DNA of 64,000 nt, taken from assembly GCA_025330725.1 (NCBI GenBank), contig JAIWND010000010.1:744001-808000 (forward strand), given 5' to 3'. Position numbers and translations under genes: made by a program. Of this stretch, positions 36,178 through 46,937 are shown one piece after another (within the stretch, counting starts at the first letter, position 1; each line of letters begins with the position of its first letter). Under the pieces are notes generated by a model that had not been told where the DNA came from, did not search any database, and worked only from the letters and a program-made list of their open reading frames with translations. Origin of the DNA: Chlamydoabsidia padenii (lineage: Eukaryota > Mucoromycota > Mucoromycetes > Mucorales > Cunninghamellaceae).

Positions 36178-39100
36178 TTACTTGACATGCTGTGCAGCGA
36201 TCGGATCGCCATTGCTAACATCACTATTATCAATACTACTTGGCTCGTTCAAGTCGCTTTCGTCTAAAACACCTATAGCATGAAAAAAAAGAGTTAAATG
36301 ACTTACCACACACTTTTAATATCTTACCTTCTTGGTATTCCGATGCCCTGGAATACATTGAGCTTGATCGATTTGCACCAGTCGCCATACCATCCTCCAT
36401 AGGATCAAGTGGAGGGTGTTTTCCAAAGAGGCGATCGAATTTGCATAAAAACATGTTAAAGATACTGATGGGAATGCCAAGGGTCGGAGAGAAGACGATG
36501 CCCATATTTCGTAAAGTCATCTTGTTGATACCAGAGTGTCGGACTACGTTTAGTAAATGGGCAGATAATGCACGAAGAAGGTTGTAGTTGACCAAAGGAA
36601 GTGTTGTCACCAGTCGTACAAGTTCGCTGAGACAATCATCTTGATCTGTTATTATAAAGATTAGTGAACTCCAATGTAATAAAATGGGACCCTTTTTATT
36701 TACCTTTTATAAGTGTCACTTTTTTCAACACATTCTCTGTCAAGATGTTACTTGGGAGTTCTCGGAGCCAAAGTTTAAGTAACCCAGAGACAGCATGTAC
36801 ATCACAATGTTGATGTTCTTCTGACGCCAAGAGATCAAAATCACCTTCTACAAGAGATTGTTAGTCCTTCTATACCGACTCTTTTCCATCTATTTTACTT
36901 ACTTTCTTCAAACTCCCTTCTTAATGCCTTGATTTTGACAGTACTTCCGGACAGTCGATAGATACCTTCTTCGTAAACAGCCTGCCGTTTTTCCAAAAAG
37001 TCAATACACCGATAGACAACCACCGGAATATCAGAGATGAGCCGTGTCTTGTCAAGAGGTACACTAAAGAGATTCATCTTTATGGCCATGGATGAGTCCA
37101 CATATTGACTAGTAGGCCGTTGTTGGTGTCTTGTCAATCGAAAAGAAGAAGAGACAGACGCCGAGAGTGTGTCTTCACTTGAATGTCGCGATAGCAGAAA
37201 TCCACGAAGTACCCCCGAGTTATTATCATGGTGAGAAAAGATGTTTTTCGGCCAAAAGGTACGTCGGTTCAATTTCGATTTCGCTTTTTTCGCCAAGTCG
37301 TCCTTTTTCCCTTGGTAAAGTGTCGATGTGGTTACATGTGGCAAGATATCGTCGAGGCTGGTGCGACGTGCTGGAAGAAGCCCTAGTGTGGTTGTTGCAG
37401 TGGGTATGATGTCGCTTTTGTACGCCATCAAAAGGGTGCGATGTTCGTCAGGATAGATGGATGTGTCAGAGTTTGATCTTTGAGGATGTCGGTTTGCAGG
37501 CTGATTGTCAAGTCTTTGTTGTTGCAAAGTAGGAGTACAGCTTTTATTATTGTTAACAAAACGACAGATACTAGTACGGTGGGTTGTTGATAAAGAGACT
37601 TTGGGAATCTTGGTCGGTTGAGCCAAAGTCGATAATGCTTGTACCCATTCATTCAATTCTGTTTCCGATTCCACCCCAAGAATTGTTGACCGGTTTTGTT
37701 TAGTGAGTGTAAATGTTGATCGATTTGATGCATGCAATAAACCAGTTCCAGATGAAGGGGGTCTTTGCACGGTCATATGGCCATCAGTTAGTGTAATAGA
37801 CCCAACGAAAGGCCCCCCTTTCTACGCGCAAAAACATTGTTAGAATAATATCACCCCCCCCTTTTTTTTTTTACTTACCGAGTTATAATAGTCGAGTGTT
37901 GATCCATGGAGCATAAAGTAATACGGGTGCCACTCATTTGATTGATCTATTTTGAGTGACAGATAACCCTCTTTTTGACATGGTGCCTAAGCATAATAAT
38001 TAAAGTAAGTGAACACTACCACCTCGATTTTGATTTCTTTTACCTTGAGGGAGAGTGGCCCACTTTTTTGATCTTGTTCACAGATATCAGAGGATAGGAA
38101 TTCAATCAGCCCAGTAGTTTCAGGGAGCGGGCATCGAATGGCACGAGTCAGATATTTTTCAATGAGTTTCTACAAAAAAAAAAAAAAAAAAAAAAAAAAA
38201 AACATAACGAGTTAATCACATGCTACATTAAATCTATGTAAAGTTGTGACCCCACACAATATAGATTATGTCTTACCTTTTTTTGATCCAATTTTGTTCT
38301 TGAAGAAGTACGAGTGGCAAACAGTGACTTTTCCGGCAGTTTTTCCAGTTTCATCATAGTTGTAGATTTGTTATTGGCAGCAGGTCGAATATGCGAATGT
38401 AACTAATAGAAACAAAAGAAGAATAAAATGAGCCATTTGTTGATTTTGAAAAAAAAAAGACAATGTGCCTATCTCACTTACCAAAGTATCCAGGGCCTTG
38501 AAGTCTGAGTACACCTTTTTGATCCGCCATAGTAAACCATCCCTATTAGTGTCTTTGTTTGTTGTCAAAGCTAATGATTTGTTGTAGACAGAAATGATAA
38601 AAACTACTACACTTTTGTTTTTTGTACTTTGTTGTAGGCTGATATCGACCACCTTGACAGTTATCATATTCATGTTGGTGAAGAATATCCTGGGTGCTTG
38701 CGTTGCTGTTGCTATTAAGTTGGGTTGTGACAAAACACGGGACAGTGGTTGCTCGTTGTGTTGAGTATCTTTGGCCAGGACACAAGTAGACTGTGACGGT
38801 AATGGTAATCGTGAAGGCGATATTAAAGGCGTCGTCGATGGTGAGGAGGAGGAAGCCGATAATGTTTGTGTACACTTTATTGCTGAAGGTTCAACTGCAG
38901 TTGGTAAAAGTCGAGTCGTGGTGCCTTTTGCTGTACATATCGTTGTTGTTGATTCTTCTTGAGCACGATAGTGTTGACGAAAAGGTGATCGAGGAGGAAG
39001 AACAGGTTCGTGAGAAGGAGAAAGGGAGCAAGTAGGAGTAGGAGTAGGAGGTGACGGTTGTCTATTTACCACCAACAGTAACAAATCACGATCTTTTGTC

Positions 39101-39237
39101 ATGTTCACCAATGCCGTTTCCAATTGCTTAATCGTCATTCTTTGTTTCGCAATAATAGACCATAGTTGATTGTTTTCCAAGACACTGCCATCTCCAACAA
39201 GATCATTATTGACTGCTGGTATCACCTTGGTTGACAT
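36178..39237 (-). CDS. BEM3: Rho GTPase-activating protein with PX and PH domains
   Basis: Negative regulator of Cdc42/Rho GTPases at sites of polarised growth. Exons (gene order): 38482-39237, 38277-38402, 38044-38169, 37879-37986, 36903-37821, 36704-36847, 36328-36645, 36178-36272; 863 aa (yeast Bem3 1128). A short coiled coil (LWSIIAKQRMTIKQLETAL) opens the protein; a Ser/Pro-rich linker, a PX domain (about 190-330, WRIKKVYSDFKALD), a PH domain (about 340-440, KEGYLSLKI, EWHPYYFMLHGSTLDYY, ESETELNEWVQAL) and a C-terminal RhoGAP domain follow (YRCIDFLEKRQAVYEEGIYRLSG with the Arg finger, LLKLWLRELP, MTLRNMGIVFSPTLGIP). Intron 2 carries a 29-base A run. Bem3 is the best-known protein with this domain order. 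Confidence 0.92.
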
Positions 39238-39974
39238 GTCGATATAAAAGGAAAGCAAGTAAACGTTGTCAAAAAAAAGTAGGAGAGAGTGGAGGTATAA
39301 AAAAAAAAAAAAGTAGAGAAAAGAGAAAGGAGCGGCAAAATAAGAAACGGGGTGAAAATTAGCTTTATATCGTTTTCGCCCAACCTCCTTTTTTTTTCAA
39401 TCAGCGCCACTCATGTTGAGCTCCGCATTTATGCCGATGGCCACAGATTCCATGCTGTGTGTCGATTAAGCACAACTAGAAACTGGTTTTTTTTTTTTCC
39501 TCTGTCTTTACAAATATTAAAAACTTGTTATGCCAAAGATAAAGTCAAATATATTGATCGAGTCATAAGAAGCATCTACAACGTAAAGGAGTTCTATCGG
39601 CAAAACAGATATGCATCAAGTTATGTATGTACGCTCGCATATTCATTGTATCCTTTAGCTTTCCACTTTTACTACATATGTATCATACAAGTCTTGACTA
39701 TTTCAATATAATTATACTACAATGCTAATTATGTAAATACGGAGAAGAAGAAGGAGATATCATTGTAAAAATGAAGATTGAAAAACGGAGTGAGTGGAAA
39801 GGAGGGATACCACCATTTCGATTCTAACCCCGATCGAATAGTAAAAGATAAACTTTATTTTATTTTTCATTCAAGATGTTGTGAGAAAGGAGAAGCAACT
39901 ATACTAATCAAAGTGAATAAGCTAATGGAATAATGTAAAACTAGTTCAAGGTGGGGGGGGGGTTAAAAAAAAAG
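39238..39974. other. Intergenic, no gene seen
   Basis: Lies upstream of BEM3 and downstream of the nucleoporin gene (both minus). It contains short A and T runs, an ATATTGATCGAGTC-rich plus-strand frame of 119 codons at 39352-39711 without family resemblance, and an eight-base G run (about 39954-39962) next to the nucleoporin stop. Confidence 0.5.
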
Positions 39975-41473
39975 CTAAAGAGTAAAAGATTCCAACCTAT
40001 ATTGAGTATAACGTAGTTGTTCCATGTCCAATCGTTCATGCAGGGTCGCCGCTTGATGAGCTAATGTCAAGAATATTTGATTTTGTAATTTTATCACGCT
40101 AGCAACATCTATAACATATATATAAAAAAAGGTTAATGTAGTATCATTCTTTCTTTTTTCCCTTTTACCTTGTGGTGATTTTAGTTGATTCTTGATCCAA
40201 CAATCTATGGTTGTTTCAATATCATTTATGGTCTTCTTAATGTTAGCCAAGCAAAAAGCATGGCGGGTAGACAAATTGAAGAAGTAATCATCACCATATT
40301 GCTGCCGAGCTGATCCCCCTGATTCAATGACCACATGTGCATGGCTGATGTACTTGACTTGGTTTTTCAAAGAATCGAGTAGACCTTCTACAGAGCTCAC
40401 TTGACATTGCAGACCACTTGACAAGGCATCCATTTTCTAAAAAGTGCATCTAGTGAATCCCTATTTATTACCATACACACAAATGACTTACACAATGTAT
40501 CATATCCCGTTGATGTCGAATGTTATCCATGATATGTTGTTGAATGGGTGTCGCTTGATGGATGATATAGTCTGATCGAAGAGAGGCTACATAAATGTAG
40601 TGATCCAGTTCATCCAGTTCCAGTCTTGCTTGTTCAGGTAGTTCAGTATATCGAGTGCTTGGCAAAATACTGTCAATACGAAAGCTGGTTACTATTTGTC
40701 TATGTACATGCATAATAAAAAACCAACAACGTCAGTGGCCACCCCATCTCCTAGTTTTCCATTTCATTGTCCCCCATCCCTGAGAAACCTCCTTACCTGT
40801 GCCAAGGAGTCATTAATGCAGCACCCATTTGATTCGATGATGATGGTGGTATCTTTTCAAGGTGATCCAATACAGTTGAGAATAAAAAGACATTTGTTGT
40901 TGAAGAAAGGTTTGTCAAGGTGTGGTCAGTTGGAGGGCCAGAGTAGAGTGTGGACGAGTCGTTGGACAAGTGTGCCATTGGTATGGAGACGACCCGTTGA
41001 GTAGAACTGCTTGGTAGAGTATCATGATTGGTGGCAAAGTTGGAGAATGAGGTAAACTTGTTAAAGTGCAAAGTGTCATGGTGCATATCAGAGTTTGGTT
41101 GTGGCTGTTGATCCAAGGTGGTCGTGTCGCTGATTAACGGTATAGTCGGACCCTTTGGTAGCTGGCCGCCTGAGCTAGAAGAAGTGGCACCACCAAGTCC
41201 ACCAAAAACAAAGAGTTTATTGTTAAAACTAGAGGGTGTAGTACCAATAGTTCCAGTAAATGGAAAAGTAAAAGTAAATGAAGTATTGCCATGTTGGGGG
41301 GATCGGGGAAGATCTAGTGCTGGAGAGTGTGACGAGGTATCACGAGCGTGTCTTTTAATAGCTCTGTTATGACTAATAAAAAAAGGAGAGAGAGAAAGGG
41401 AGATGGAAGAGAACAAAAAGTAGTTAGTATATGACATGACCATGTTGATGGATAAGTATAAAGCATACTGCAT
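39975..41473 (-). CDS. NUP49: Nucleoporin of the Nup62 channel complex (Nup49/Nup58-like)
   Basis: Likely central-channel nuclear pore subunit. Exons (gene order): 41469-41473, 40797-41372, 40492-40699, 40169-40436, 39975-40108; 396 aa. The N-terminal half is low-complexity, Ser/Thr/Pro/Phe-rich with scattered FxFG-like units (FTFTFPF, FVFGGLGG, FSNF). The C-terminal half is helical and coiled-coil-like: PSTRYTELPEQARLELDELDHYI, IMDNIRHQRDMIH, VEGLLDSLKNQVKYISHA, IETTIDCWIKNQL. The first exon (ATGCA) is inferred from a phase-compatible GTATGC donor and is the weakest part. The last intron (60 nt) is open in frame. FG repeats are fewer than in yeast Nup49, so the name is tentative. Confidence 0.65.
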
Positions 41474-41659
41474 TCCGAGTTGAATGTATTTCAAGAAGAG
41501 AGAACATAAAACTAAATATTTGAAACACCGATTTTTTTTTTTTTTTTTGTAAAACGCAGAGTCAAAGGATATTTCATGCTGAAGCACTACACATATGAGA
41601 TGTTTTTATAAGGTTGATTTTATTGATTAATTGATTGAATAGACTATATCCTAACTATC

Positions 41660-42361
41660 CTAATCACGCAACCATTCACGCATTCTATTCATCTTCTTTT
41701 CTTTTTTCGCCCGTTTGTATCGTTCGATTTCCTTTTTCGTCAAAGCCCGTTTGCGACCTTGTTCAACATGTTGATTTCGTTCGGCTTGATAGGCTTCCAC
41801 ATCAAAATAATGTTCCATCTGTCTCCTTCCACGGGCTTCAATTGAGTAGTTTTCAGGGTTTCGTGGTCCACCCGCTGTCTGGAAACGACCGGTTTTGGTA
41901 TTAAAGAAGGCCTGGAATCGATACGGATCTGTTGCCCCAAGGTGAGAGTAAGTCGGGTAGGTCGATGGTGTTGTGCTAATGGTAGTATCGTCATGTCTGT
42001 CTAGTTTTGCCCGTACCTCTGTGTCAATCGTGTCCAATACCGAATCTAGTTCATTCTTCTGTGGTTGAGATGCATTTGGATTATCCCATGTCGTTTCATA
42101 AGTAATAGTATTCCACCAATAGTAAGCCTGTGATTGATCATCCCATGCTTCTGCCCATACAGATTCGTTTGTTGAAGGTGCTTCATCTTTAATGGCCGGT
42201 GCATGGTCTTGTTCCGTTGTGTCATCATTAGTAGTATTTGTTGTAGATTCGTAAGCACAACTGAGAGAGTTGTCATTGGTTGATTCTAATTTTGCATTCT
42301 TTTCAAGAGCTTCTATGTCATTGGTGGTTAGTTTCTGTTGAGGAGTGTTGTCGTCTGCCAT
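41660..42361 (-). CDS. WW domain protein of unknown role
   Basis: Single-exon gene, 233 aa. An acidic Ser/Thr/Asn-rich N-terminus is followed by one WW domain at about residues 69-95 (WAEAWDDQSQAYYWWN, ending TTWDNP), which binds proline-rich ligands. A second conserved-looking block, YRFQAFFNTKTGRFQ to RRQMEHYFDVEAYQAERN (about 150-205), ends in a highly basic tail (KRALTKKEIERYKRAKKEKK) that could be a nuclear signal or RNA-binding. The overall plan resembles fungal proteins linked by annotation to splicing (WBP4-type), but I would not assign that. An upstream in-frame ATG at 42415 would add 18 residues; 42361 is preferred because it leaves a normal leader. Divergent from apgM, 134 bases apart. 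Confidence 0.85.
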   Translation of the reverse strand: MADDNTPQQKLTTNDIEALEKNAKLESTNDNSLSCAYESTTNTTNDDTTEQDHAPAIKDEAPSTNESVWAEAWDDQSQAYYWWNTITYETTWDNPNASQPQKNELDSVLDTIDTEVRAKLDRHDDTTISTTPSTYPTYSHLGATDPYRFQAFFNTKTGRFQTAGGPRNPENYSIEARGRRQMEHYFDVEAYQAERNQHVEQGRKRALTKKEIERYKRAKKEKKMNRMREWLRD

Positions 42362-42495
42362 TTTAATGGGTTGTAAGCAGAAAGAGATGCGACTAAACAA
42401 AAGAAAAATATACATTTAAAGCCCGATGACTCTTTTATTTTTTTAGTCGGGGATCCAACATCATTCTTTCTTTCTCTCTTTCCCTTTCTTCAATC
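42362..42495. promoter_or_regulatory. Compact divergent promoter, WW gene / apgM
   Basis: 134 bases between start codons. It contains AGTCGGGGATCC (42445-42456), close to but not identical with the recurrent CGGGATTT motif, and a pyrimidine-rich tract (42463-42492) before apgM. Regulatory role inferred from position. Confidence 0.4.
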
Positions 42496-44363
42496 ATGCC
42501 TCAACAAAAACTGTTACTTTTACTTATCGATGGTATTGGTGATGTAGCAGTCGGGAAACTCAACAACAAAACTCCTCTTCAAGTAGCCAAGACGCCATGG
42601 TTAGATCAACTCGCAGGTAGTCAAATTAGTAACGAAAGAGCAAAGCATCCAGATCACTAATACCTTTCTTCTTTTTTTTTTTTTTTTTAATCAGCTAGTG
42701 GATTAAATGGACTCATGGACTCTGTAGAACCTGGACTTGCCTGTGGATCGGATACAGCTCACATGTCTATCCTTGGCTACAATCCTCGCCAGTAAGAACC
42801 CAGTGTGATGCATACAAGTATGATACTGAAAACATTCTTCTTGTAGATTCTATCGTGGACGAGGTGCTTTTGAAACCATGGGCGCAGGTCTTGATATGAT
42901 CCCAGGAGATATTGCATTCAAGGTAAAACAAACAAACATGCTTCATACAAAGAACTTGTTAACACCATGTTTGATTATAGTCCAACTTTGCATATATGGA
43001 CCGACAATCAGGTGTAGTTATCTCTCGACGTGCTGATCGACATTTTGAAGGGTTGGGTCCAACTCTCTGTGATGCTCTTGATGGTGTGTAAGTAGTAAAC
43101 AAAAAAAAAAAAAAAAGCGATTACCAAACAATCGAAACTGACCTTTATATATATCTAGGACATTACCTTCATTCCCTGATCATACAGTGGCTGTCAAATA
43201 TGCAACAGAACATCGGTGTGGTGTTCGTGTGCGTGGACCTGGATTGACGGATACCATTACAGGTACAGATCCCTTGAAGGACGGGTAAGTTTTTTTTCTA
43301 TATAAAAAAAAAAGGAGTTGTGACATTGACACTGATGATTTTTGTTTTAATCTCTACTATAGCCGTCTTTTAGTGAACTGTGAACCTACGGAACCTACCA
43401 AAGAAGCAAAAATGACGAGTCAGGTAAGTATAGGATGCAAAAGGATAATTAGACTCACCAACACATCTCTCTTTCTAGTTGGTCAATGAACTTTCGGATG
43501 TCTTTTATAACGTCCTTCAAGACCATGCAATCAATCACGATCGAATAAAGGCAGGCAAAAACCCGGCGAACTGTGTCCTTTTACGTGGATGCGGTAGTTG
43601 TATTGATGTAAGTAAATGATGTGCCTCATGTCCTTTTACTTATATATTATTTATTCAATATAGATACCCAGCATAGAAAAACGTCATGGGTTCAAGAGTT
43701 TTTTGATCGCACCCACCTGTATCATCGCTGGTCTTGGTATGACGGCTGGTATGGACATATTACAAGTACAAGGGGCAACCGGTGACTATTTTACAAACTT
43801 TGAAGCCAAAGGAAACGCAGCCGTCCAAGCACTGGGAAATGAACATTATGACTTTGGGTTTTTACATATCAAGGCAGTGGATGATGCTGGACATGATCGC
43901 AATGTCGATTACAAGGTAAAACAGGTGACTTGCGAAAAGAAAAAGTAAAGCTCACATACCCCTTCTTTTTTTTTTTAAAAAAAAAAAAAGTGTAAATTTA
44001 TAGAAAAGATCGATATGATGATGGGCAACGTAATACAACAATTGGCTGATATTGAAAAAACCAAGGATATACAGGTAAAAGAAGACGATGACTGACATAC
44101 AACAAGGGGCTAACATTTCCTTCCTTCTCTAGTTTACAGTGATTGTCACTAGTGATCACTCAACTCCTGTCTTGTATGGCGATCATAGCTGTGAACCTGT
44201 GCCATTTTGTATCAGTCGAATTAAACATGCAGCAGACAGCAACACATCTACAGGGGATCAAGTCACTTTATATGACGAAATCAGTGCGGCTCAAGGTGTC
44301 CTAGGTAGATTCTGTGGTGATCAAGTCATTCCTATTGCCAAAGCATTCATGCATAGCCAATAG
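42496..44363 (+). CDS. apgM: Archaeal-type cofactor-independent phosphoglycerate mutase
   Basis: Interconverts 3- and 2-phosphoglycerate in glycolysis using two metal ions; belongs to the alkaline phosphatase superfamily. Exons: 42496-42616, 42695-42791, 42847-42922, 42981-43087, 43159-43284, 43363-43423, 43479-43607, 43664-43915, 43991-44074, 44133-44363; 427 aa, the usual ApgM size. Metal-site motifs: LLLIDGIGD near the N-terminus, GSDTAHMSILGYNP with the catalytic Ser, IKAVDDAGHDRN, and VTSDHSTP. RLLVNCEPTEPTKE-like cap domain lies between. The exon 9 acceptor (AAAAAAAAAG) was chosen because it restores CKFIEKIDMM; the TAG 13 bases downstream gives an immediate stop. Yeasts use a different, cofactor-dependent mutase. 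Confidence 0.93.
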
Positions 44364-44784
44364 GGTCATTTCCTTTTATTGCATTATCCCTTCCCCATAC
44401 ATAACCAAATAGATTCTCTAGAACTGTAGTTTATATAAATACCAGTTTTATCAAAATAAATAAAATTCACAATAAAATAAATGGTGTTTTAAAATAGTTT
44501 GAAGGAATGACTAAATACAATGATACATGGGAAAAGAAAGCAAGCAGTCAGTTAGTACACATGGACAGCCCATTTTGTCTTTGGAAATGGTAAAACTTAC
44601 CGAAGCAGTTAAGGGTAGGGCTGCAATAACACCCCGGAAGAGTTAAACAAAGATGAAAAAAAAAATCGGATGCAGTCCTGATGGAACGCCTATCTTCATT
44701 AATGTTTGATTTGCAATCGTTGAAACCTCGGTAGAACACATACGGGACGTGGAAGAAGGATGGCGGAAAGAAGAGACACCTGGC

Positions 44785-44819
<35 letters not shown>

Positions 44820-44925
44820 TGAAGGAGAAGAAGGAAAACCAGGTAATTGAGAGATGAAGAAAAGAAAGTGAAGGTGAAGATTTTCCAACCTTTTTATATA
44901 ATACAGAAAGGGATAAAAAGCAGAT

Positions 44926-45402
44926 GGTCAGTGTTGGGAAATTGGAAGAAGAATGAAAATTGATGGTGAACCAACCAATTCAACGGAGAAACTCCTTGTC
45001 AACCAAAGTAATAAACGGTATAATCACACATGTTTGGACAGTTTCACTACTCACAAACGATAAATTCATGCTGATCAATACATGTAAAAAAAAACTAGAA
45101 TGTAATGGTGGCGGGATTTCAAATAAACACCGATCAATGCAAAAAAAAATAAAAGAGTCTGGTTATGATAACGTCATGTGTATCAATAGACCCCGTGTTC
45201 CTCCCTTTTCCTAATCAAATCACGCTCCGATCAGCAGATAACCGTTTCAGTCTAGCTGGCCACATTGGCAGTAGCGGAAAGAAGGGGGAAAAAAAAGTTG
45301 TCAATCAGTGTTGGAGAAATAACATCATGAGAAAATTGATCGCGAACCAAACAATGGATAAGAATACCTCAAAGATAGGAGGTGGTCAGTGCTGGGGAAA
45401 TC
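44926..45402. repeat. Degenerate direct repeats (TCAGTGTTGG family)
   Basis: Segment 44928-44985 (GTCAGTGTTGGGAAAT, GAAAATTGAT, GAACCAACCAAT) recurs in diverged form at 45300-45358 (ATCAGTGTTGGAGAAAT, GAAAATTGAT, GAACCAAACAAT), and its first part again at 45383-45401 (GTCAGTGCTGGGGAAAT). The order is kept with small indels. Class unknown. Confidence 0.6.
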
Positions 45403-45496
45403 GTACTATTTTTAGGATTATGTCTAGATGTAGTCAATTAAATCAATAAGAAATAAGCGATACAAAAAGATGGGATCTTTATTAGACGTCAAATGG

Positions 45497-46028
45497 TTAT
45501 GGTATATAGGTTAAAAGCTAAGCAACAAGTCCCTTGTGTCAATCTGTCCGAACTTGTCATGACTTTTACCTGCCATGAAACCCACTTCGTATTCAAACCC
45601 CGCCTTACCTAAGATTTTGGATGGGCTCTCCTCGCTCCATTGTTAAAGGATGCTAATGATTAAAGTGGTGTTGTGAATACTATAACCCATTTCCAATATA
45701 CTTTGCCGCAAAAGTCAAGCACCAGGATCCTTGTGTTAGTCAGTCCAAGCTTGCAATGAGTTTTACCTGTCTTTTGCAAGAAAAAAAGGACGAAGACTTT
45801 TTTACAGAAAGAAGCATTTTCAAATCCCGCCAGTCCCTAGTCAGAGTTGGAAGGAGCTTCACCGCTCCACTGTCAGTGGATGCTAATGATTAAAGTGGCC
45901 ATGTGGACACTATGACCCATTTCCAATACCGCAAAGTCAAGTACCAATACCCTTGTGTTAGTATATTTAGACTTGCAATGACTATTACCTTTTCTTTGCG
46001 ACGAAAGCTTTATTTTCAAACACCGAAC
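45497..46028 (-). repeat. Inverted array of the ~230 bp repeat family
   Basis: The reverse complement of the core block, GATGCTAATGATTAAAGTG, occurs at 45649 and 45879, 230 bases apart; a third, partial unit starts at about 45497 with CCCTTGTGTCAATCTG. Each unit also contains CTTGTGTTAGTCAGTC-like, CTTGCAATGA and TTACCT segments in the order expected for the reverse complement of 4221-4617. The AAATCCCG motif at 45822 sits in the same relative place as CGGGATTT at 4417. Copies are more diverged from each other than the forward pair. Confidence 0.85.
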
Positions 46029-46937
46029 ACCAAAATTCAATGCGCCTAGCAATTCCCGATTTGGGGGCATGAAGCGTTGTCAATCGAGATTTCGTTACTC
46101 GTTGTAGAGCCCATATATGCAGTCTCTCGCCACCCAACTTCTCCCGCACCACCTCTTTGCGAGGGCACTCCATTCCATTTCTATTACTATCAACACATTG
46201 TTGCGCAAAAAGCGGGATTTCAAAGTTTTATGAAGTTTGAGATGTCGGGTTAAAAACAACAGCAGGATTTTATTTATATAGAAGAATGTTTTGTGTTGTG
46301 CCGTAACTATACTATTATATTTTAAATCAATAGCTATCATATAGTCTACGTTTCATATCCCCCTGCTCCCTTTGGCCAAATGGTCGCCACCCTCCGGGTG
46401 CTGCCTACTGCGCAAATTTGTCGATATGTTTACGTTTAGGTGTAGAGTTACAATACAACTTTTTGATGGGGTCAGCGGCTGCTCCAATGAGAAGACAACA
46501 TTGGCGTTTCAAAAAGACAGGAAAAGACTGGGATGAGACCGAGGTTTAAAAGATACTGAGTTTGAGATGGTCGTATGATTTTTTTTATCAAGAGATATAT
46601 TCCCTTGTGATGAATTTACTCTATAAATTGTCAGCCAAAGTGATTCAATTGCAATAGAGATGGGTCTGATCCTTGTTTGTTTAATCAAGTATTGATGATG
46701 CCCGCTACATAATTCATGCGGCGGGACTTGAATAATCACCATCCAAATGTATCACTGACACTTTGTCTCGTTTAAAGTTTGTTTCCCTAACCCACGTTTA
46801 TCAATAACATGCATTGACAACTGAGAGTCATTTCGAAATCAAAAACAAGACAAATCGCTTGTAGAAGAAGACAAGTTAAATGCGTGAAGAGTTTATTAAA
46901 GTACAAAATAATAAAAAGGGAGAGAGAGATGGTCTAT

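Larger units (their letters stand above)
44364..46937. other. Repeat-rich intergenic region, 2.6 kb, no gene
   Basis: apgM 3' UTR, a 32-base A tract (44786-44817), degenerate repeats at about 44926-45402, the inverted ~230 bp repeat array (45497-46028), and CGGGATTT motifs at 45112, 45822 (reverse) and 46213. A small GC-rich hairpin CACCCTCCGGGTG lies at 46388-46400. Frames in this interval are short and repeat-derived. The right end is the ROM2 3' flank. Confidence 0.65.

Noticed and set aside
39352..39711. 119-codon plus-strand frame between BEM3 and the nucleoporin gene
   Set aside because: Contains poly-Phe from T runs, overlaps the likely BEM3 promoter, and matches no known family.
44548..44888. 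Two minus-strand frames near the 32-base A tract
   Set aside because: Low-complexity Phe-rich translation; no domain.
45497..46028. CRISPR-like array
   Set aside because: Period of 230 bases with the whole unit repeated, no short direct repeats with unique spacers, and a eukaryotic genome.
46388..46400. GC-rich hairpin CACCCTCCGGGTG
   Set aside because: Five-base stem only; in a fungal genome this is within chance and has no terminator-like context.
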